DNA of 64,000 nt from Paramacrobiotus metropolitanus (taxonomy: Eukaryota > Tardigrada > Eutardigrada > Parachela > Macrobiotidae), in contig NW_026570300.1 of assembly GCF_019649055.1 (NCBI RefSeq), positions 558,001 to 622,000 of the forward strand, read 5' to 3'. This document shows positions 40,116 to 51,781 of the stretch, piece by piece; the first letter of the stretch is position 1, and each line of letters begins with the position of its first letter. The notes under the pieces are model-generated. The model was not told the origin of the DNA, did not search any database, and saw only the letters and a list, made by a program, of their open reading frames with translations. The translations under genes were made by a program, and so were the position numbers.

Positions 40116-41343
40116 TTGTGCGGTCAATCACATGCAATCGAATGCAAATTTTTGCTGCTCGCAATGTTACGAAAAAAGACTTCTGAATGCAGAACCACTT
40201 GACCTTTCAATGTCAAAATGTTGCTCTTACTTAGAAACTGACAAGATATGCAAGACCGTAAAGATACGGAACGACAATAAGCTCTTTCGAAATATGTCGT
40301 TGAAGGTATACATCTATTGAAAACGAAGTAGCGTAATGAAAACAAGGTGTTAATCGATTGCTTTTGAGAGAATCGCTGAGTGGTGATTGGAAACATGTAC
40401 TAAAGAAGCAACATCTAGTCATGCGTGACGATTTTATAAAAGGTTTCTTATTGATTAAAATGGCAAGAAATTATGTCACTTATTTAAATAACACAAAGGG
40501 CAAGTTTGATCAATGTGTTAAATGGTCAAATTTGTTTCGCTTGGAAGGTGTTGAGAAATGTTGAGCCTTTCAGTAAACGTAGTTAACCGCATCTAAGAAA
40601 ATGCTGATTACTATAATCCGCACACATTAAAAACGCACATAAATTAGTACCAGAATAAGAGACCTACGGTAATTATCCTTTAATATCTAATTATCATTAA
40701 CTGTCTTGAGATTCTCATCCTAATTTCATGTCCATCTGGGCTGTTCAGCGACTCCGAAAAGGGCATCGCTACTTCTGTTTTTATTACGCGGTCAATCTAA
40801 CCGCATCGCTGACAAAGCTTGGAAAAGATAAAAAGCCGAGAAAGGCATATTTTGTACAGATCGCAGGGTGCTGACAGCCTAATCGACCCAGTAAGAACCA
40901 AAAGACATTTAATATTATCAAGATGCTCAATAAGATGACTATGAAACGATGATTAAGCGCTTTTCCCGCAAATTGCATCATGATAAAAAAATTTTACACG
41001 CAGAACTGTGAACCGGATTAAGCAAAAATAAATAAATAATCCAGTTAACCTTCGAAAATAATTTGCATGCAAGCTCGTTATGCTGCATCCCAACAATATG
41101 AAGTTATTAAGGATGATCATGCAGGCCAATGGGAACTTCGTGAGATACAGCAGTACGGAATGAAAAAGTTACACAAAATATGTATCTCTAGGTCGCCACT
41201 AGGACGCAACCGAAATGTTACAAGGAAGGAAGCACTGATGCGCCTAATGGTAATAAATATCAAAATACAAGGTAAAGCACAAACAATTTGCGTTGAACAT
41301 GGTGTTAGGTGTGATTCCGCACTGCTTAATTAGGTGAAAGCGG
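40116..41343. other. Intergenic region upstream of gene D and downstream of gene E
   Basis: This is about 1.2 kb expected to hold the promoter of D. Short plus-strand readings at 40358-40564 and 41067-41333 have no recognisable domain, signal or splice context. Nothing else stands out. Confidence 0.5.
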
Positions 41344-44300
41344 TTATTTTTTAAGTAGCATTTGTTCGTTCTCAATCCTGCAGTACTGCTGTGTTCTTTC
41401 AACAGTAACAGGAGCATCTACGAAAGAACAGTAAAAATATCTGTAAATCAAATTCGATATTTTTGTGTGGGATAAATATAGCACACGTACCAATGCGGAA
41501 CCAGTCGTCCTTTTGAGTTTCATTCAGATGAGCGAATATAGCGTTTTGCAGAGCAAACACGACAGATGCCGACATACACAGTGGCGGCTCCGCAACAACT
41601 GCAAAACCGATAACCATGGAGCGAGCTTGCAAAAACACGAAACCGTTGTCTTTGTAGTAGCTTACTTTTGCTCCGTAAAACACCACTAGGGTTTGGAGCG
41701 TTTTTCAACATGGTGATCCGGAAGTCCACAGGAATATCTTTTGTCGTTGGAGGTTTGTATTTCCATGTGCCAAAGGTCAGATTGCTCCCAGTTTTCTTGT
41801 CAAAGATAATCTCTTCCGAAGTGAAGTAGCCTAGTCCCATAATGACCGCGCCTTCGATTTGACCAACGTCTGAAAAATTAATAAGCAAAACTAAGACTAC
41901 TTGAGTATGTGGCAGATTATTAGATTTTATAAAAAATCTCTAAACAGTTTCACGCCTTCAAAAAATAAGGTCCTTTTTTACCTATCAATGGCGACATGCT
42001 TTCACCACAATCATAAAGCACATCAAGGCGGTTAATTTGATATTGGCCGGTTAAACCATCCAGTTCCACTTCCGTACACACTGGAAAAACCAGAGACTAT
42101 TAATAATCAAGGCACAGCGATACTCCGTAAATTCTTACTAGCTCCGTAGGTGTTGTAAACTGTCGGTCCAGGCGGATGAGGAGCAGCCCTGGAATCATAT
42201 TAAATAAAATAAACCGAATCCTTTCTTTGATTAGCCGTTTTCTTTTTACTGACAATTTACGATTACGGACAAAAAATGAAAACCGTTTTATATAAAACTG
42301 CAAAAGATACAAGTTACCAAATAACTGTGACGACGACTTTGAAAGTAAGCAGATCATTAGGGCACAAAATATCTTTCGGAATGCAATGGTTTTTATTATT
42401 AAACACATTACAGTGCTCGGGCGGTCAGGTCGACTCCCCGGGAGTTGCACTCTTCCACCAGCTGTTCCCAAGTTGGAGACTTCATAGAATCTTTTACCGG
42501 CTTCATCAAAGCTTTTAGTTGATCGCAGCAACTAATCGCAGCCTAAGATCAATTTGCGTGTTGCAGTTTTGTTTCCATTCGCAGAATATCGAGATTTTAA
42601 TGGAGCTGCAAAAAGCACGAGACATGTTATTTAACAAAAGAATTACCATGCAGGCTATCTCGCTTGTAATGCTGCCGCCAGTCGGTGTTCCGTTGGCGTC
42701 CGTAAGGGATGCATTAGCCTTAATCGCGATATACTTCATATCGATGCCGAGCTCGTAAGCAACAACTTGCGCCACCTGAAAATGACAGATTTTGAATTAT
42801 TAACGAATACGCCAAACAGGTGGTTATGCACTGCAAACACGTCACAAAAAATTAAAAGAATTTCGCCAATACACAGAATTTGTCATATCCAAAAGGCATT
42901 TGTCCTGCTTATTCAGGTTAATCACGGCTAACAACAATAATTATTTTTCGAACAACGCAGTATCGCGATGACCTTACTTTAGTGTTTATGCCTTGTCCAA
43001 TTTCCACTCCGCCGTGCGTTACTGCAACTGTACCGTCCCCGTGGTACACAGCTAGCAGACAATTGATCTGTCGACGTGCCCAAGAGCACGAGTAACGCAT
43101 GGGAACCACGTTAATTCCTCGTTTCCGCCAGCGGTTCTCCTTATTAAATTGCTTAACAGTATTTAAACGTTCACTGTATGACGATGTCTGCAAGAGCTGC
43201 TCCGTAATAGCTTTTATGTTGCAGTCTTTAATTGTGGAACCGTCCAACAGCTTATCGCCATTTTTCACGAAATTCAGCATTTTCACTTCGATGGATGGCT
43301 TTTGTAGCACTTTCGATATATGCTCCATCATATATTCGATAAAATATATTGCTTCCGTACTCCCTTCACAAAATTAAATTATTAAAATTAATATTTTCGA
43401 TTACATTTATGGCACAGGAACAGATCAGCTCGTCAGCTGGTCTTGCTTAATAAATTAAATCCATGTTTTGTAATAAGCACTATTGTGTTACGTGGTTGAG
43501 AATACAAACCTGGAGCTCGACATGCGGTGTTCGGCGCAACATTCGTTTTGCAGTTAAAAAGGTTGAACTTCCATGCGGAGCAGAAATAAGCTGCAACACA
43601 TTATATTATTTTACATCCCAGTATAACATTAATCATTCCATACGGTCGAGAAAATACTTTTTACCATTATCTCCTCTCGCTTTCCATCCCCCGATTGCAG
43701 CTCCGGCATTAAAAGCGCCTAAAGAGTTACAGTTTATTTATACAAAACCTTCGGAAACCACAGAATGTCAGAATGCCTTACCGGTATTGCTGTATACATC
43801 ACAAATAACGCTTAGCAATTTCCCCGTTTTATCGAAACCAACTTGATATTTTCCGTAATACGGAAATCTTTTTCCGATAGTTCGGGAATTATCCCAGAGG
43901 CTCATATGCATCTTGACAGGTCTACAAAAATAGTAGGTGATCAAGTATTCCAGAGAAGGGTATTACTGTAATCATTCTTACTTCTTCAGCAAAAACGCCG
44001 CAACCGCTGTAGCAGCCGATATATGGTTAGTGCGGAAAATTTTGGCGCCGAATCCTCCTCCACATCGCTTGACGGAAATATTAACCCTAAAACCAGGAAC
44101 TCATAAAGCTGATTAACTTCGGAGAAACTACATGCTTCTCTTACTTATGCTTTTTAATCGCTAAGCATTGTGATACGGCGGTTTGCACACCATCAATCCA
44201 TTGCGTACCAACGTCCAAGCTGACACCGTCTTCTTCTGGATAAGCTACCGAAACCTTTACGCACAATAGAAAGCCTTTGTTTTAGTTTGAAACTTTGAAC

Positions 44301-47300
44301 AACAACGTATTATTTATCAACATATCTTGCATATATTTTCTAACAAATATTTTCATATCCTAGTATTACTGTCAATACGTAATCAAAACTAGCTGCAGCT
44401 TTTTTTAACTTTAATTTTTACGTTTATGGAAGATTTAAGCGAAATTATCTGACTACAGCCAGATTTTGCATTATTAAGGCAATTGTACCATGGTTTCCAT
44501 GTGATAATGTGCTTGAGCACCAATCTCCAGTTCGCCATTGATCTTATTCGGCGCCTGCGCTAGCGCTTTATCCGGATCGCCTACTATGATGCTTTGCATT
44601 TGACCATGAAATGATTTCTGGCTTATGGCGTCTTGACAGGAAAGGATGGGGGTTTTCACGTTGCTGTAGGTGACCTTGACCAACTTTGCTCCCGCTTCCG
44701 CTACCGCTTTAGTATCTGCGCATGTTCGCCACTTATAGGTCACACATCAATACAGTAATTATCGTGCTGTGTGATGACTGATTACGATCCACCTTACCTG
44801 CAACCACCAGCGCCACTGGTTGTCCCGCATAGGAACTCTGTTTGGAGGCAAACAGTTCTTCTGGATCGGTGGGCCCCAGAGTTGCGGGTGGGCTGACGTT
44901 ATTTTTGCCAGGAATATCCGCGGCTGTGAAAACTTGCCGAACGCCGGACAGTGCCTACATAAACCGCTACCATTATATGTAATTTTAAGGAAATAATAAA
45001 ACGACTTAATTATTCAGGAGCAACTATTTCCTACAAATAAAAACCTTATCAGAATAAACCAAATTTCATAATAACTGATAAGATATACAAATACAATTCG
45101 CCATTAGACATCTACTGGAACTATAATTATGTGGCTAATGCTTATGCTTAACCGTAAATGATAGCCATACAATTATCTATAGCACTATGGTACTGCTGGT
45201 AGTGCGTACCAAGGCAGACGCTGTGTCCACGCGAAAAATAGTGGCATTGGCTGTTGTTGTCAATACAAAAGCGGCATGGAGAATATGACTTCCAAAAGCG
45301 TCACTGATGTACTTGGCTTCACCGGTACACTGCGCTAGGGACTCTATCTTGGGAATGGGTTGAGTCAACGGCCATTCCTCCTGTTTTGTGTCGAATGCTT
45401 GGGTACCGGATGAAAGGGGACGTGCAATATTCCCAACGGCGGAACGAAAGACTGGATCGGCATAGTCGCCCACAATTTCCAGAACAAACTGAAGCAAAAC
45501 AAACTTTGGAAATATTCAGTCAAAGAAATTTACTGCATAACAATTATGTATTTTAGCTGTTTAAAATATGAATTCCCTCGTAGTTAAGCTACAAAATGCT
45601 ATCAGTATTTTGCTAATTCTTTCTGACCCAGTGGAAGCTTTACCTTGTAAAACAAACAACAACTGAGAGAGGTTTTGTATTTGGGACTGGCTTCTGCCGG
45701 CACATCGACTGGTTTAATTTCATTCGCTAGTGTTTTCAAGGCTTGTTGTAAGATGGCTGCATCGGCGATGTTTTTGCCGGTTAGAAATGTTTCTGTTGCA
45801 TCCGCATGAATCTGCGAAAAAGAATTTGTTATAAAACTTTGTTAAATTTGTTTTCATAGCCAAATTGCCACCCCATGATCCAACATTTCTCACTGATACA
45901 TGCGCCGTTTTGCTGATAATTTCGGCTAATGCCGGAAGATGTTGAAAACCGGGTGCGTCGCGGTATTTACGAAACACTTCGATGACATCTCGCAATGGCA
46001 GATTAGCTCCGATGCTAACGAGATTGTCCGTCTTGTCCACTTTGTACAAATCCTTAATGCCTTTCATGTCCATATAGGCTGTATAGAACGGATCGTCATA
46101 AACACCAATGCCGGTGTGACCCACGACGTAGTAAAAACTCGTTCCCGGGTTCGTTTTAATAAGCTGGTAAGCTTCGTTGAGTGAAGTCGGTTTATACCAT
46201 GGGAAAGCATTTTCCGTTATGGTCTTCGGTAAAGAACAAACTTCCACCTGGGTCTGGTGACCGTTACCGCAGCGTCCGGGGCAGTGGCGCGATTTTACGC
46301 AAGGTGGTGTTCTATGATCCTGGGAAATGCAACAAAGCCCACCGGTCAGTATCAGCGCGCGTCAGCGGTACCGAACGCGAAGACAATAAAGACATGAGCA
46401 AAAAATCTATCTACTTCATCTTTCACAGTCAGAATAAAAAATGCTTAACTTACAAGTTTAAGATAAATTTTAGCACAGCGCCTTCTTCAGAAATATATAT
46501 GGTTAAAGTTAAACTAATTGCAGTTCCCCTAATAGCAGCCTGTTAACGTTTTCAGATTACTTCAATATCCAAACAGTTTTTGGCGTCTTCGTCACTGTCA
46601 GACTTTGCGAAAGATTTGAAGGCATCCAAAATGGGACGATAACCTAACGCATCATAACATAATAATACTATGTAACTATATATATACAAGTATATACCTA
46701 CATATATTTTTTGTATTAGAAATTACGAGTTAAGGCATGTATAAATAGAAATGGAGAAAAGCCTAAGATAACCTGACAGAGGCGTCCCAAATATAAGTAA
46801 AACGCAATTACTGTTAAAGGATTAGTTTCTAACTGTCAGAAACGAAAACTGTTGATATGATAAATTACGAATATGTTGTTGACATTTAATGCAACCAACC
46901 GGTGCAACGGCATATGTTTCCATCAAAACCATTTTCAACCAGCTGTTTCGTTAACTGGCCTTCCGGCGCATTCTGTACAAGGCTGCAACAGACACATCGA
47001 CACATTACAAAATATCATGACAAGCGAACGAGGAACAACCCTGACAATATTTGACGATATAAAAATTTTGCATATTAAACCAAGTTGTAATTTAGCACAG
47101 ATTTACCAAAAATTTAAACAATAAATGCCAAAAGCGAAAATCGTATTTAATTACCTGTACATAGTCATAACCCAACCGGATGTACAGTAGCCACACTGTG
47201 TTCCATAATGTTCCGTGAGGCGCGATTGAATAACATGAGGCTTATTTTGATCTCCAATGCCCTCAACTGTGGTGATTTCCCAACCATCGCAAGAGAGAAT

Positions 47301-47793
47301 GGGACACAGGCACTGATTCGAAAATATACAACAAAAGTCTAAATAATTATTCATTGCAAAATTTTATGGATACTTCGAAGTATATATATTTTGTATGAGA
47401 GGTTGTTACTGTACCGAATTTAATACTACACACTACATGTCTAATATCGACAGAACGACTTATACACACGGAATTAATTGAGCGCTGCACAATTTGTCCG
47501 CTGCCGGCAGTATCGGGATATGCGGCATGCACAATGCACACTCCGCATCCTCCTTCTCTGCACATGACCTTGGTTCCAGTTAGCCCGAGGTGATCCCGCA
47601 AGTAATCATTCAGGGAGACGTCGGAATACGTTGTTGGTACTAAAAATATGCAGCACATGTCTCCTGGATCGCAGTTTGTTAGTTTTAATATGAATGCATC
47701 GGACGATAGTTTACCGTTGTATTTTTTTCCATTGATCACAACTGTGACACTGCTCCCATCGCGGGCGTCATGGGTTTCGACTGGTGGACCCAT
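41344..47793 (-). CDS. Aldehyde oxidase-like molybdo-flavoenzyme E, with an internal deletion in the FAD domain
   Basis: Start MGPPVETHDARDG at 47793. Fe-S exons 47715-47793, 47470-47639, 47155-47312 (CGYCTSGWVM, with Ser for the usual Pro) and 46900-46982 (CRCTG); linker 46561-46643; FAD exon 45885-46319 with a Cys-rich start (CVKSRHCPGRCG). The next three FAD exons found in every intact paralogue (from NRHKEFPSD to NAHAIVNA, roughly 120 residues) are missing: SWGGNLAMK is followed within 50 bases by the exon at 45644-45811 (IHADATETFLTGKN). A GTTGGA donor after 45885 could still splice in phase to 45811, giving a protein short by about 150 residues of FAD domain. The molybdopterin domain is complete, about 45492 down to 41344, with [24 protein letters not shown] and catalytic VVAEPPLC. 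The first intron (47640-47714) is 75 bases without a stop and reads through as if coding. Confidence 0.82.
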
Positions 47794-48738
47794 TTCTGTG
47801 TTTTTTGACAAATACAGTCAAACACTGTTACTGATTAGTGATGGTTTAAAAACAACTGCATCACCGTCTCGCAAGCTGACCCAACTAAAATAGACGACAG
47901 TGAAACCAACTTCAGCGTTAACTTTCGGCGCAAAATGCGAGCGTGAGTATTTCGAACGTTTGTATCGTATATGACCTTCTACTGTAAAGTCAAAGTCTTT
48001 AATCATGATCTGCAGCAGTATTTATATACAGTTTTTCGTTCACAGCGAAACCCCCCGATGGCAATGGAGATCTACATATTATTGTACGCATTGGTGCGAC
48101 TGCAGTGGCAGGCAATTACAGCATCAAATTTTACTGCACGCGAACCGGTTTATTATTGTATAATTGAATGTATTTCGTATCATTGTCAAAAACTGCATTT
48201 ATATTTCCAATTTGAAATTATTGTATGAATTTTATGATCTTTTTCTAAAACAGGGTATTAAACTATGGTTCTTATACGTATTATTACAGACTAGAATTGT
48301 TTTAACGGACTAGAACTGTTTTCCTAAACTAATGTACGATATTCGACATTATGTACGACCAGTACGGGTATGTAGTGTAGTGTCGTTCACCGTATCCGTT
48401 AACGGGTAGCGACTACTTAGACGACGCTTTCCAAAACATTGATTTCCGGAAAAAAACTGCTTACATAAATGATAAAATTATGACAACGTTAAGTTTATGA
48501 ACTGTGAAATGCCGGCACAAATATAATATAGTGTAAAATCACAACTTTGTTTCATCTGCTCAGTGTCTTTTCTGTGAAAGTATATAGAGAGTTCGAAGAA
48601 ATCCGACAGCGCAGCACAGATGTTAGTGATTCTCGGCAGATGTCCATATGTTTGAACGGTAGAAAGCCATTAACCGGAGAAGTTCTGTGTTCCTCTTATT
48701 TTTCTAGTCCAGAATCTTAATCATTCCCCACGCTCGCG
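47794..48738. other. Divergent intergenic region between gene E and the rhodanese
   Basis: This is 945 bases between the start of E on the minus strand and the start of the rhodanese on the plus strand, so both promoters should be here. It has no RNA gene or clear coding stretch. Confidence 0.5.
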
Positions 48739-49568
48739 ATGTCCGTCAATAAATCCGGAAGTGATGTAGGCAAGTAAACCTGCAAGTTGCTCCCTGTCCT
48801 GCTGGTTGTACATATAATTCATGAATTGCAGGATTAGATGTTGCATTCGAAGAAATGAAAGAGTTGTCGGATCGTGGTGCAAAAAACATTATTGATGTAC
48901 GAGAACCATCGGAACTTGTAGCGGAAGGAGCTATTCCGAGTGCAATTAACATTCCCCGTAAGTCGCACCGGTTAAACAAAGGGACGACATTAGAACTGGT
49001 TAGCTGCTACGATACTCCCAAAATGTAAAATTATTAATCATCTATAATGCAGTCACACTACTGAAGCTTAGATGAAAAACTTACTGCTCACTGGTTAGTC
49101 TACCTACTTCGACACTAAGCACCCAATTAAAAAAAGTCTATTAATTTCGCACTCTTCGGTATGCAATGTGCTTAGTTGCGAAGTTGAAAGAGACACTGCA
49201 GCTCACTCCTTCGGATCTTAATGCATTACACGGACTGGCTATAACCGATCATAACAGCGAAATAATCCTCACTTGTCGCTCTGGAGCTCGCAGCGCACGT
49301 GCTCGTGAAATGGCCAAGGAAGTTGGATATACCAAGTAGGTGTGCTGACACCATTCAACTGACTTGGAAAACTTTACCCATGTACAGTTTTATTCTTGGA
49401 ATGCCGGAATCTCCGGCGCTGATCTTTCGGCTAACGCGAACCGACTGCTGCCAGACGATGTTTTCAAAAACAAAAGCTGTAAAGTGTAAATTGAAGTGAT
49501 ATGTGGCTTTTGATTGCAGTATACGTGTTTACGGTGGCGGAATACTGGAATGGAATGTCAAAAAGTGA
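48739..49568 (+). CDS. Single-domain rhodanese (thiosulfate sulfurtransferase-like)
   Basis: This is predicted to carry sulfane sulfur on an active-site cysteine. Four exons join in phase: 48739-48769, 48832-48957, 49176-49335 and 49520-49568, giving 121 residues, the usual size of small animal rhodaneses (TSTD1/GlpE-like). The fold markers are clear: IIDVREPSELVAEGAIPSAI in the second exon, the active-site loop ILTCRSGARSARA with catalytic Cys in the third, and the closing VYGGGILEWNVKK in the fourth. The first intron needs a GC donor (G|GCAAGT, 48770) to keep phase, a known minor splice type. The gene is convergent with F, and its last codons lie at the left edge of the 1.1-kb tandem duplication. 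A stretch at 49387-49490 could be an alternative terminal exon. A role near molybdoenzymes, for example supply of sulfur, would be speculation. Confidence 0.85.
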
Positions 49569-51781
49569 ACAAGTGTTTTGTCGTGGTTTACTGCATCCTT
49601 TGGGAGGCGCACACTGTAGGTGTGACTGCAGATGTTGACATTTGACAGGGAAAACTTTCCTGTGATTGTGTGACGGACTTTGTACGAGTACGGATTAATG
49701 ATAGCAACAATAGACCAATAACGAAAGAATGGAAAAATGCAACTTTTCTTCCACATGAAAATCAAAACCGAGTGGTTTATCCTTATTTTGTTTTTGTTTT
49801 CCTATTAATTTGTCTCTCAGTGGTTATGTTGATGCACCGGTAAAACAATATACCGGTAACCAGCAGTAACGTACCATTAATTAATGGTGGGTACAAACAG
49901 TGATAAAATGGAACACTTCAAACACGAACAAAGGAAGACGCAATAAAAAACAAAGATTTAGAATGTTAAATTACTAAATTACATCAGTCATACAATTAAA
50001 ACTTGATATCATTGTGAGAGGTAGGCAGAATTATAACTGTAATCTATTAAGAGCCGGGCATAAGGAGCGCAGTTGGGAGATGGAAGTTTGTTATCGCGGA
50101 TAAGTAACTACTGGCAGGAACTGAAACTACAATAAAAATTCACTAGCGCGGCGTACCTAGTCGCGATAACGCAGCTGCGCAATATCAAATCCACAATACT
50201 GCTGAGTCCGCTCCACTGTCATTGGACAAACTACATTATGAAAATAGCAACCACTTGAAGTAAGATTTTTCACAATAAATTACATCAATTTATCATTTAC
50301 CCAAATCAAACCAAGCCGCCTGGTGGCCCAATTCTGCGTGACTAGCGCTTATCGCGTCCCGAATGGCGAAAACAACGGAACATGACATATCCAGGGGCGG
50401 TTCCGCCGACACTGTTAACGACAATGTGATTACTCACTGACTGGTTAAAGTAAAATGCACCTGTTGAGGTGCGCTTGAATATGTTCGCAAAATCTTGTAC
50501 TGATCAAAGAAAAAATGTTCAATAATTGATTTTTACACCAGGAGAGGGATCACCGCGTAGTGTGACGGAATAATTTTGAATTCACCTTTGCTTCGCAAAA
50601 CACCTAACGGGTTCGAGCGTCATGGCGGAATACTGGAATGGAATGCCAAAAAATGATCGTGTTTTGTCCTGGTTTACTGCATCTTTTGGGAGGCGCAGAC
50701 TGGAGGTGTGACTGCAGATGTTGACATTTGACAGCTTGGAAAACTTTCCTGTAATTGTGCTCCGAAGGCAGACTTTGTAGTTTGTACGGATGAATGATAG
50801 CAACAGTAGACCAATAACGAAAGAACGGAAAAATGCAAGTTTTCTTCTACGATGAAAATTAAAACCGAGTGGTTTATGCTTATTATGTTTTTGTTTTCCT
50901 ATTAATTTGTCTCTCAGTGTCAGCTGATTACTGATACATCGATCCACTGCGCTAGTAAAATTTTTAAAAAGGTTATGTTGATGCACCGGTAAAACAATAT
51001 ACCGGTAACCAGCAGTAACGTACCATTAATTAATGGTGGGTACAAACAGTGATAAAATGGAACACTTCAAACACGAACAAAGGAAGACGCAATAAAAACA
51101 AAAGATTTAGAATGTTAAATTACTAAATTACATCAGTCATACAATTAAAAACTTGATATCATTGTGAGAGGTAGTAAAGCAGAATTATAACTGTAATCTA
51201 TTAAGAGCCGGGCATAAGGAGCGCAGTTGGGAGATGGAAGTTTGTTATCGCGGATAAGTAACTACTGGCAGGAACTGAAACTACAATAAAAATTCGACTA
51301 GCGCGGCGTACCTAGTCGCGATAACGCAGCTGCGCAATATCAAATCCACAATACTGCTGAGTCCGCTCCACTGTCATTGGACAAACTACATTATGAAAAT
51401 AGCAACCACTCTGAAGTAAGATTTTCACAATAAATTACATCAATTTATCATTTACCCAAATCAAACCAAGCCGCCTGGTGGCCCATTCTGCGTGACTAGC
51501 GCTTATCGCGTCCCGAATGGCGAAAACAACGGAACATGACATATCCAGGGGCGGTTCCGCCGACACTGTTAACGACAATGTGATTACTCACTGACTGGTG
51601 GGAAAGTAAAATGCACCTGTTGAGGTGCGCTTGAATATGTTCGCAAAATCTTGTACTGATCAAAGAAAAAATGTTCAATAATTGATTTTTACACCAGGAG
51701 AGGGATCACCGCGTAGTGTGACGGAATAATTTTGAATTCACCTTTGCTTCGCAAAACACCTAACGGGTTCGGAGCGTCATG
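49535..51781. repeat. Tandem duplication of about 1.1 kb covering the rhodanese end and the 3' exons of gene F
   Basis: Unit 1 (49535-50624) and unit 2 (50623-51781) are nearly identical over their length. Unit 2 has a 55-base segment at about 50921-50975 that unit 1 lacks, plus scattered single-base differences. The junction at 50623 joins the middle of an F exon (CTAACGGGTTCGAGCGTCAT) to the last coding part of the rhodanese (GGCGGAATACTGGAATGG). Only TG is shared at the breakpoints, so end joining rather than homologous exchange is likely. Unit 1 is bounded on the left by the intact rhodanese, unit 2 on the right by the intact part of F. Confidence 0.92.
50157..50624 (-). pseudogene. Extra copy of the terminal exons of gene F
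   Basis: Two complete exons lie here in unit 1 of the duplication: 50301-50411 ([19 protein letters not shown] onward, with the catalytic Glu) and 50157-50230 (ending AQLRYRD and stop), plus a truncated piece of the exon before them at about 50588-50624. This copy of the penultimate exon is 111 bases and in frame, whereas the copy nearer the body of F is 110 bases. If F's transcript ran through and spliced past the proximal copy, these exons could supply the working C-terminus. Confidence 0.8.

Noticed and set aside
40784-41333. Short readings on both strands between D and E
   Set aside because: No family resemblance; composition as expected for non-coding DNA.
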